From assembly GCA_020832965.1 (NCBI GenBank), contig JAJHRM010000152.1:1-6332 (forward strand): a stretch of DNA of 6,332 bases, written 5' to 3'. Positions 1 through 5,895 of this stretch are shown piece after piece. The DNA is from Thermofilum sp. GTDB lineage: Archaea; Thermoproteota; Thermoprotei; Thermofilales; Thermofilaceae. The notes beneath the pieces are model-generated. The model did no database searches, was not told where the DNA came from, and saw only the letters and a list, made by a program, of their open reading frames with translations. The position numbers and the translations under genes were made by a program. The first letter of the stretch is position 1. Every line of letters begins with the position of its first letter.

Positions 1-529
1 TACTCGTGAACTACACCTTGAAGGACCCCTGGACCCTAGAGCCAAGCACAGCGCTGATCGTGAACTCTAGCGCAGGACAAGTAACACCGCTCAGATCCCG
101 CAACACAGCAACTGCAGTCAAGATAGGCAGCTGCATAGCCGTGCTCAACCCCCAGGAGAAAGCTGAGTGTCTAGGGGAGAGAGCTACGCCACTTACGGTA
201 AACCTACTGGAGTCCAAGGAGCAAGCGCCAAGGATCTTCACAGGGCTCTACGGCTGGAGACCCCTCTGGTCGGTAGTCGAGGCTAGGGAATGTCCTCCCC
301 TTCAAGCGTCCGATCTTCAACTCCAAGTAGAAGAAATACCTGTTTCATCAGTAAAGTTAATAGTTAATAGACAGAAATATATAAAACAGATAGATCTAGT
401 TAGAGAGGTGATAAAATTTATTAAAAACATACCCCTCCTCCTTTTCACTCCAATGTGATCGCTGCAACAGTGCTAGTTGCTTACTTAGCGAAGAAAAAGC
501 GCAGGTGGAGACTCATACTTACTAAATAG
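1..529 (+). pseudogene. 3' part of a probable membrane-anchored surface protein, frameshifted near its C-terminus
   Basis: I do not recognise the family. The reading frame is open from the left edge, so the gene probably begins outside the window, and runs to TGA at 456-458. The visible 150 or so residues are mostly hydrophilic, with sequons NYT and NSS near the left edge, as expected of an extracellular domain. The frame ends in a short hydrophobic stretch, IPLLLFTP, too short for a membrane helix. In the next frame (452-529) the sequence continues VIAATVLVAYLA, then the basic tail KKKRRWR, and stops at TAG 527-529. Joined, the two make a normal helix of about 20 residues with a cytoplasmic stop-transfer tail, so a one-base insertion or two-base deletion near 451-457 probably broke the gene. 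Positions 340-430 are much richer in A+T than 1-340. The 5' part could also be a complete gene end, with 408-529 a separate small gene. Confidence 0.5.
375..386 (+). promoter_or_regulatory. Possible TATA element inside the A+T-rich stretch
   Basis: The sequence AAATATATAAAA resembles an archaeal TATA box. Its centre lies about 27 bases before a GTG at 408, the spacing expected for a leaderless crenarchaeal transcript. From that GTG the frame reads MIKFIKNIPLLLFTP and would continue, after the frameshift near 451-457, into a membrane helix and basic tail ending at 529. This may be a chance match in A+T-rich coding DNA. Confidence 0.25.
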
Positions 530-643
530 GGCGAGACCCCTGTGGCACTCCACTTTTAATGTCAACCTCCCGAAGACTCGGCAGAAAAATGCCCAGCAAC
601 AGCTGCAAACTTTAACACATAAGGTTCTAAATCCTAACCGCTG
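530..643. other. Intergenic gap without a recognisable gene
   Basis: No convincing coding frame, tRNA or repeat is visible here. A 4-bp stem (GTGG, loop CACT, CCAC) at 542-553 is followed by TTTT at 554-557, weakly reminiscent of a terminator for the upstream gene. The sequence around 608-617 (ACTTTAACAC) is a possible TATA element about 31 bases before the GTG at 644. Both are weak. Confidence 0.4.
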
Positions 644-1063
644 GTGAATTACTTAGATGAAAAGGCTACTTACTGGTAAGGGAGCTAATGGAAAACAGCA
701 GAGCACCACTAACCTTTCTCGGAAAAAAGCTCGGCATGACCGACGTGGCAGTAAAAAAGACTTAAAAAGTTAGAAAAAGAAGTAGTCATAAAGAAGTACA
801 CCATCGAGGTGGACGTAAGCAAGCTGGGCTACAAAAAACGTGGCACTAATAGGGTAGACACAGAGCCGGAAAAAATACTAGAAGTAGCATCCCAGCTATC
901 GCAAAAAGACTACGCGTCCAAAGTATTCCTAACAACGGGAGACCACATGATAATGATCGAGGTCTGGACAAAAGACAATAAACACCTAACACAAGTAGTC
1001 GAAGACATCAGAAGAATCCCCGGGGTAAAAAGAATTTGCCCGGCAATAGTCCTAGAAAAATAA
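644..1063 (+). pseudogene. Lrp/AsnC-family transcriptional regulator, split by two compensating frameshifts
   Basis: Joining three segments restores a protein of about 140 residues, the usual length of the family. Segment 1 begins at GTG 644 and reads VNYLDEK. Segment 2, one frame back, spans about 664-759 and reads GYLLVRELMENSR, then the helix-turn-helix with LGKKLGMTDVAVKK. Segment 3, from about 758, reads RLKKLEKE and VIKKYTIEVDVSKLGY, then the ligand-binding RAM domain, ending ICPAIVLEK at TAA 1061-1063. The first shift is at AAAA 660-663, where one A seems missing; the second is at the A-run 753-758. As read, segment 2 stops at TAA 763-765. An in-frame stop at 635-637 limits the start to CTG 641 or GTG 644. 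Such proteins bind DNA as dimers or octamers and sense amino acids or other small effectors. GTG 809 could start an 84-residue RAM-domain protein, but that would remove part of the first strand. Either the gene is decayed or the sequence has homopolymer errors. It lies convergent to the binding-protein gene. Confidence 0.8.
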
Positions 1064-1069
1064 AATAAT

Positions 1070-1084
1070 AAAAATTCAATTTTT
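1070..1084. terminator. Likely bidirectional terminator between convergent genes
   Basis: The perfect palindrome AAAAATTCAATTTTT fills most of the 20-bp gap between the regulator stop (1061-1063) and the binding-protein stop (1084-1086 on the minus strand). It gives five T residues at the end of transcripts from either side. Archaeal termination depends mainly on T-runs, so it can serve both genes. The A+T-only stem is unlikely to act as a strong hairpin. Confidence 0.55.
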
Positions 1085-3315
1085 CATTGAGCCGCGGTCT
1101 GCTTTTGCTCTTTTTTGCCCTTTCTCCTCCTGACTAAAACGTAGGCAACCGCTATCACGATGATTACTACTACTAGGACAGCAATGAGCATTTCAATTGG
1201 AAATGCCGCCGCCTTGACGGGTCTTGCCAGGAACTTCGTGTTGCTGAGGGTTGCTGTGTGGGCTGTGGCATCGGCTTTTGCGAGGAAGTATGGGCCGTTT
1301 GATACCCAGAAGTGGCCGTACTTGTTGTACCAGGACTTGAGGTTGTTGTAGCGCTCAACAGCTTCGCTCTCAGTCACGTACTTGCCCAGAGCCTCCTTGA
1401 AGGGTATGTACTTGCCAGCAATAGCCTTGTCGAGCTCATCCCTGAGGACGTCGAGGCTCGGTCCCGCAATGTAGTTCATCCACTCGACCTTCCTCTTATC
1501 CGCCTTATCACTACTAAACGCGAGCTTACCATCACTCTCAGCCAGGATACCGATAGCGTACACGTGCCACGGGTAGGCAGGCCAGCTGATAGGCCAGATA
1601 GCTATCAGCTCGGCGTCCAGGTACGTCGCGTTGAAGTAGTACTCTATCTTGAGCGGGTGCTCGCTGACGATCTTCCAAGCGATAAACTGGGACCTCCAAG
1701 CCTCAAAGCTGGGAACCCAGGCTTCATCGTAAAGCGGGCTACTGTTGTCTGCTCTCTCGAAGAAAAGTGGGAACCATATGATCCAGTCAGCCAGGCTCAT
1801 CGTGGAGTTGTCATGGTAGTACTCGCTACCAATCACGTCGCCGAAGTCCACCGTCACCTTGTTCTGGGCAACCTTAACGCCTGCCTCGCCCGCTGTGACA
1901 AACCTCCTCCCCTTAACGTCCCAAGCATACCAAGCATCACTAGGCACCTCAACCCTGTCCACAAACTTGACAGTCAGCCAGTCCTTGCTCTCAGGGTTCT
2001 GCGCGGTCGGCGTCGTCTTCAGTGTCTCGAGGATCACGCTCTTCATCTTTATAGGTATAGGCAGACCCGTGTGAGGATCAGTCACGTACGCGTGGTTCTC
2101 AGTCCCGCGCATGAGCGCCACATCGTAGATCCAGTTTGTGGGGGCGACAGGGTTCCAGGGCTCAACTATCACCTCACTACTACCGACACGCATCGTGCCC
2201 CCAGTCTTATCCGCGAACCTCAACGTGTATGGCCATATATCCACAGGGTATCCTCCAGAGTAGTCTGCGACAGCAATAACATTCTTCCTCCTAACCCATA
2301 CAGCATTCTGATCTACAAGCCAAACTCTCACAGAGTCCTTTATAGCGAGCTGGAAAGCCTTCCTCATCAACTCATGCCTCTCCTCAACAGTCTTAAACTC
2401 GGTGTTCCAAAGCTTCTTAGCTACCTCGTAGAACTCATCACTAGGCTTGTAAGCCTGCCATAGAGGCTCTGGTCTCCCAAGGGGCGTGTAGAAGTACCCG
2501 AAGTTGCCGCTATCGTCCCTGCTCACGGCTGTGGTTATCCATCCACCAGTGTAGATGTGCCACTGCCCCAAGGCAGGATTTCCACGCAGCCATATCGGGC
2601 TTGCCTCTCTCGCGGTCTTGTACATCCTCTCAACAGTGAAGCCGAGCTTCTCGAGCTGGTCCGCAACGTAGTCGCCTATGAGCTTCCTCCTATCCTCAGT
2701 CCTAATGAGGAACTTTATTACCACGGGCTGTCCCTTGTAGTACCACTTTCCATCCTTGAGCTCTGCGCCCAGCTTCTGCATCTCCTCAGTTATTATCTGC
2801 TTACCCTTCTCGAAGTTGTACTGGTATTCGTTCTCAATGCTCTGTATCACGTCCTTGTACCTCTCATACTCCGGGAACCCCCTGCTCACCGGCAGCCACT
2901 TGGGCGTAGCAAGCCCACCCATAATCTCGTCCACAATATGCTTCCTATCCACGATATAGTTCATCGCCTCACGTATCCTTGGAACAGAGAACGGGTTAAG
3001 CCTGCCATCCTGGAACTCTGGGCCAACAGGGTTAAATGTCAACTCGTAGTACAGACCGAAGGAGAAGTCGTACGCGAGCTCCGGAGACTCCTTTATAGTT
3101 TTGAAGAGCTCGGGGTCTCCAATGTCGATGAAGTAGATGTCCAAGTCGCCCGTCTTCAGCATGGTTACAGCCTTAGCCCTATCCTTTTCAGGCACGAAGA
3201 CAACGTGGTCAAGCCAGCCACTAGGGCTTATCTGCACCTGAGGCTGAGCCCCGAGAAGACTCACCGCCAGCAAAAGGATGGCAGCAGCTGCCAAGAGGGA
3301 TTTTATTGTCTTCAT
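1084..3315 (-). CDS. ABC transporter solute-binding protein, family 5 (peptide/oligosaccharide), membrane-anchored
   Basis: A 743-residue secreted binding protein of the SBP_bac_5 (DppA/OppA) class that would deliver substrate to the permeases encoded divergently. Residues 1-23 form a signal peptide (MKTIKSLL, a hydrophobic core, then LLGAQ) without a lipobox cysteine. Residues 703-728 are a transmembrane helix followed by RRRKGKK, so the protein is held at the outer face by a C-terminal anchor. Family motifs are LKTGDLDIYF (53-62), NPFSVPRIREAMNYIVDR (107-124), GGTMRV and PWNPV (372-390), and NGPYFL (673-678). In ordinary members the GPY motif precedes the VREAxNYxxDR motif; here the order is reversed, which suggests circular permutation. 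It is longer than bacterial DppA (about 530). Codons are richer in G+C than those of the permeases. ATG 3313-3315 sits directly before the signal peptide. Substrate cannot be inferred; peptides and oligosaccharides are both possible. Confidence 0.9.
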   Translation of the reverse strand: MKTIKSLLAAAAILLLAVSLLGAQPQVQISPSGWLDHVVFVPEKDRAKAVTMLKTGDLDIYFIDIGDPELFKTIKESPELAYDFSFGLYYELTFNPVGPEFQDGRLNPFSVPRIREAMNYIVDRKHIVDEIMGGLATPKWLPVSRGFPEYERYKDVIQSIENEYQYNFEKGKQIITEEMQKLGAELKDGKWYYKGQPVVIKFLIRTEDRRKLIGDYVADQLEKLGFTVERMYKTAREASPIWLRGNPALGQWHIYTGGWITTAVSRDDSGNFGYFYTPLGRPEPLWQAYKPSDEFYEVAKKLWNTEFKTVEERHELMRKAFQLAIKDSVRVWLVDQNAVWVRRKNVIAVADYSGGYPVDIWPYTLRFADKTGGTMRVGSSEVIVEPWNPVAPTNWIYDVALMRGTENHAYVTDPHTGLPIPIKMKSVILETLKTTPTAQNPESKDWLTVKFVDRVEVPSDAWYAWDVKGRRFVTAGEAGVKVAQNKVTVDFGDVIGSEYYHDNSTMSLADWIIWFPLFFERADNSSPLYDEAWVPSFEAWRSQFIAWKIVSEHPLKIEYYFNATYLDAELIAIWPISWPAYPWHVYAIGILAESDGKLAFSSDKADKRKVEWMNYIAGPSLDVLRDELDKAIAGKYIPFKEALGKYVTESEAVERYNNLKSWYNKYGHFWVSNGPYFLAKADATAHTATLSNTKFLARPVKAAAFPIEMLIAVLVVVIIVIAVAYVLVRRRKGKKEQKQTAAQ

Positions 3316-3339
3316 AGCGGTACTACTTGCTCAGACAGG

Positions 3340-3353
3340 TATTTAAGTTTTAT
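3340..3353 (-). promoter_or_regulatory. Promoter (BRE/TATA) of the solute-binding protein gene
   Basis: Read on the minus strand, this is ATAAAACTTAAATA: a purine-rich BRE-like stretch followed by the TATA-like CTTAAATA. The TATA centre is about 28 bases before the A of the start codon at 3315, so transcription should begin at or within a few bases of the ATG. No Shine-Dalgarno sequence is seen, which agrees with a leaderless message. Confidence 0.6.
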
Positions 3354-3360
3354 CCTACGG

Positions 3361-3370
3361 TGCGCGCGCA
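3361..3370. promoter_or_regulatory. Perfect GC palindrome TGCGCGCGCA between divergent promoters, candidate operator
   Basis: A 10-bp perfect palindrome of alternating purine and pyrimidine stands out in an otherwise A+T-rich intergenic region. It lies a few bases before the TATA-like element of the permease operon, where it would touch the BRE, and about 8 bases upstream of the BRE of the binding-protein gene. A dimeric regulator bound here could affect both transcription units. The operator role is inferred from position only. Confidence 0.35.
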
Positions 3371-3386
3371 AAATTTATTAATTATA
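3367..3386 (+). promoter_or_regulatory. Promoter (BRE/TATA) of the permease-ATPase operon
   Basis: The sequence CGCAAAATTTATTAATTATA contains two overlapping TATA-like elements: ATTTATTA centred about 35 bases before the ATG at 3412, and TAATTATA centred about 30 bases before it. The first predicts a leader of roughly 8-10 nt and the second almost none. GGTTGAG at 3399-3405 is only a poor Shine-Dalgarno match, unlike the strong sites of the next two genes. Confidence 0.5.
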
Positions 3387-3411
3387 CTACAATTACCAGG
3401 TTGAGTGTGGT

Positions 3412-4488
3412 ATGCTGTCAAAACCTGTGCAGAAGGTTGCTCTGCATCTGCTGAAGAGGGGGATTACTGTACTGGTCACCATTATTGTGACAACATACCT
3501 GACCATAATTATAGCCAATATGGGAGGGTACGTTGATGAGATTAAAAAAGCGGAGATAACTGAACGCATATACACAATGTTCATGAATAATCCCGCGTAT
3601 AAGGGTATGCCGAGGGATAAACTTCAGAAGTTAATAGATGAGCAAATAAAGCTCGAGTTTCAAAGGGTCGGCTTGGATAGACCCTTCTTGGAAAGAAGTC
3701 TCATGTACCTCTGGGATGGACTAACTTTGAATCTCGGCAGAGCTCTGTACATGACGAGCGACTCGGGCTCCAGGCTCGTAAAGAACATCATCTTAGAGAG
3801 GCTTCCCCAAACAGTACTCCTCTTTACTTCTGCTACAATTATAAACTTCTTTATACATCTCCTTGGAGGTCTGTATTTGTCTCGCAACTATGGGAGCAAG
3901 CTGGACAAACTAGCTGTTAGCCTTGCGCCTCTTTCGACGCCACCTCCATGGTTCTACGGAATCTTCCTAATCCTGATTTTTGCGGCATGGCTACACGTAT
4001 TGCCCTATGGCGGCTTAGTTGATTATCCTCCTCCTGAAGACCCAATCCTTTACGCATTAAGCGTGCTCAAACACGCTATCCTACCGCTGGCTTCATGGGT
4101 CATTTCCGGCTTCTTTATTGGTATTTATACGAACAGGACATTTTTCCTTATTTTCTCGACAGAAGATTACGTAGAGGCCGCAAGGGCTAAGGGCCTACCT
4201 CCTCGATTAGTTGAACAAAGATACATACTGAGACCCACTCTCCCGCCGATAATTACAGGGTTGGCTCTAAATCTTATTGCCTCATGGCAGGGAGCCATAA
4301 TCACGGAGACGGTTTTCGGGTGGCCGGGTCTAGGCCTTACAACCTACCAGGCTATACAATACTTCGATGTCCCAGTAATCGTGGGATTAACGGTGACCTA
4401 TGCATACCTCCTCGGTCTTACTGTCCTAGTGCTGGATGTAGTGTATTGCTTAGTAGACCCGCGCATTAGGAGCGGTCTTCCTGCCTAA
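3412..4488 (+). CDS. dppB: ABC transporter permease, DppB type
   Basis: A 358-residue inner subunit of the transport channel, close to the usual 310-340 of DppB/OppB. The first membrane helix is about residues 17-37. An external loop (about 38-128) contains the family-typical GLDRPFLERSLMYLWDG and LNLGRAL. Further helices lie at about 132-155, 174-195, 220-240, 280-300 and 322-346. The cytoplasmic EAA loop that contacts the ATPase is EDYVEAARAKGLPPRLVEQR (251-270). FGWPGLG (302-308) and the C-terminal VDPRIR (348-353) are DppB signatures. It is first in an operon with the DppC-type permease (9-bp gap) and the ATPase, and divergent from the binding-protein gene. In-frame TAA at 3379-3381 limits upstream extension, and ATG 3412 is the first start codon after it. 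The symbol denotes the family type; the transported substrate is unknown. Confidence 0.93.
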   Translation: MLSKPVQKVALHLLKRGITVLVTIIVTTYLTIIIANMGGYVDEIKKAEITERIYTMFMNNPAYKGMPRDKLQKLIDEQIKLEFQRVGLDRPFLERSLMYLWDGLTLNLGRALYMTSDSGSRLVKNIILERLPQTVLLFTSATIINFFIHLLGGLYLSRNYGSKLDKLAVSLAPLSTPPPWFYGIFLILIFAAWLHVLPYGGLVDYPPPEDPILYALSVLKHAILPLASWVISGFFIGIYTNRTFFLIFSTEDYVEAARAKGLPPRLVEQRYILRPTLPPIITGLALNLIASWQGAIITETVFGWPGLGLTTYQAIQYFDVPVIVGLTVTYAYLLGLTVLVLDVVYCLVDPRIRSGLPA

Positions 4489-4493
4489 GGTGG
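4487..4493 (+). promoter_or_regulatory. Shine-Dalgarno site overlapping the dppB stop codon
   Basis: AAGGTGG starts inside the TAA stop of the first permease and ends four bases before ATG 4498. It fixes the start of the second permease and suggests coupled translation within the operon. Confidence 0.7.
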
Positions 4494-4497
4494 AAAA

Positions 4498-5886
4498 ATG
4501 AAATTCTTCAAATTGCCCGGATCTATAGGCGCTTATTTAAAGGAGCTCCTCCACTACAAGTCAGCTCTTATAGGATTAATTCTGCTCTCTTTCTTGCTCG
4601 CTCTCTCCCTTTACTCGATTTTCGTCTACCCAGGATCTAAGGCGGTAGCTTATTGGCGGGGGGAGGAAAACTTATGGATCAAAAATCCAAAAAATGCTTT
4701 CCCGGAGTGGTGGGAGATATTTGCCGGGGGGAAGAGGCTTCCACGAACGATTGACGTGTATCCGGGCAGTAACCAGTACTCGGTTGATGCTGTGCGAGGC
4801 ATGAATGGGGTATATATGGTTAACTTGTCCTTAACCTTCGATTACTACTACGATGAGGAACCCTCAGCAATTAACGTTTTCATTAATGGAACTCCTGGTG
4901 ATAAGGTAGAATTGTACTGGATTTATCCAGATGGCAGGAGAATTTTCCTAACGAATGTTACTCTGGGCACGGAGAGAACTATATATTACCTAAGCCAGGA
5001 TATTCCTTTAAACAACCGCTTAGCAATGGATTTATATAGGCAGATAGGAAGTCTCCAGTATTCTCCCACAATAGAGAAGATCCTGTTTACAGCACTTGCA
5101 CGTGAATTTAAAGTGCAGAAGGGAACTTACAAGCTGATGGCAACGTGTCTAGTTAGTGATCCCAGGAAGTTTAGTTTAGAGCTCTTACTTTATGGTAAAG
5201 TTCATGGTATAGCAGGAACCGATCACTTACGAAGACCTCTTGAAATCGCTCTCCTATACGGAACTCCCATAGCCTTAGCCTTCGGGGTACTTTCCTCCGT
5301 TATTGTAGCACTTGTTCAGTTAATCATAGGAGTTATCTCTGGGTACTTTGGTGGGCCAGTTGACGTATTAATCCAAAGAGTCACAGAAATATACATGTGT
5401 CTCCCATTCCTCAATATTTTGATAATGATTTCAGTTTTCTACAAGCTGAACATATGGATCCTGTTAGTCGTTATAGTCGTACTGAGCATTTTCGGTAGTG
5501 GGGTGAAAACTACTCGCGCTTTGGCAATGCAGATTAAAGAAATGCCCTACATTGAGGCAGCTAAGGCTTACGGTGCCGGAGACCTGAGGATAATATTCAT
5601 GTATGTGATTCCTAAAATCCTTCCAACGTTAGTGCCATCAATAGTGATCTCTGTTCCAAGCTTCGTCTTTCTTGAGGCTGCTTTATCTCTATTAGGACTG
5701 GGAGATCCTCTGCTACCCACATGGGGTAAAGTATTGAGCGATGCAGAGTCACAAGGAGCATTATACAAAGGTCTGTACTACTGGGTTCTGGAACCCTCCT
5801 TCATGCTAATAGTGACTTCCATCTCTTTCACCTTGATAGGTTTTGCAGTGGATAGGATAGTTAACCCGAGGCTTAAAGAGATGTGA
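4498..5886 (+). CDS. dppC: ABC transporter permease, DppC type, with a large extracellular insert
   Basis: Second channel subunit, 462 residues against about 300 for ordinary DppC. Helix 1 is at about 22-44, after a basic N-terminus. Residues about 45-235 form an extra domain with alternating aromatic and aliphatic residues suggesting beta strands, and three sequons, NLS (109), NGT (130) and NVT (153), consistent with an outside location. The normal DppC part then begins with GTDHLRRP (240-247), matching the family's GTDxxGRD. Helices follow at about 252-280, 302-332 and 376-400, and one near the C-terminus at 432-450. The EAA loop is MPYIEAAKAYGAGDLR (349-364), and LLGLGDPLLPTWG (398-410) is a DppC signature. 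Ends NPRLKEM. A strong Shine-Dalgarno fixes ATG 4498. Its codons are A+T-rich: 4861-4920 has 24 G/C of 60. The insert may interact with the binding protein or substrate; that is a guess. Confidence 0.92.
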   Translation: MKFFKLPGSIGAYLKELLHYKSALIGLILLSFLLALSLYSIFVYPGSKAVAYWRGEENLWIKNPKNAFPEWWEIFAGGKRLPRTIDVYPGSNQYSVDAVRGMNGVYMVNLSLTFDYYYDEEPSAINVFINGTPGDKVELYWIYPDGRRIFLTNVTLGTERTIYYLSQDIPLNNRLAMDLYRQIGSLQYSPTIEKILFTALAREFKVQKGTYKLMATCLVSDPRKFSLELLLYGKVHGIAGTDHLRRPLEIALLYGTPIALAFGVLSSVIVALVQLIIGVISGYFGGPVDVLIQRVTEIYMCLPFLNILIMISVFYKLNIWILLVVIVVLSIFGSGVKTTRALAMQIKEMPYIEAAKAYGAGDLRIIFMYVIPKILPTLVPSIVISVPSFVFLEAALSLLGLGDPLLPTWGKVLSDAESQGALYKGLYYWVLEPSFMLIVTSISFTLIGFAVDRIVNPRLKEM

Positions 5887-5891
5887 GGTGA
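5885..5891 (+). promoter_or_regulatory. Shine-Dalgarno site overlapping the dppC stop codon
   Basis: GAGGTGA begins in the TGA stop of the second permease and ends four bases before ATG 5896, the same spacing as the site before the second permease. It supports the ATPase start and coupled translation. Confidence 0.75.
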
Positions 5892-5895
5892 AAGC

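Noticed and set aside
11..241. Minus-strand open frame of 76 codons in the first gene
   Set aside because: The plus-strand frame is longer, runs off the left edge, and contains sequons leading to a membrane anchor; the minus frame has no supporting feature.
542..557. Small hairpin GTGG-CACT-CCAC followed by TTTT
   Set aside because: A 4-bp stem and four T residues are too weak to call a terminator separately; it is mentioned only in the gap entry.
809..1063. Stand-alone 84-residue RAM-domain protein starting at GTG 809
   Set aside because: Single-domain RAM proteins exist in archaea, but the adjacent frames encode the matching helix-turn-helix and linker, and this start would cut into the first strand of the domain.
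1312..2463. Long open frame of 383 codons on the plus strand opposite the solute-binding protein gene
   Set aside because: It lies wholly antisense to a clearly recognisable family 5 protein, its translation has no family features, and its length follows from the codon use of the gene on the other strand.
2557..3381. Open frame of 274 codons on the plus strand, antisense to the N-terminal half of the binding protein
   Set aside because: It covers the signal peptide and conserved motifs of the minus-strand gene, runs through the divergent promoters, and shows no recognisable protein.
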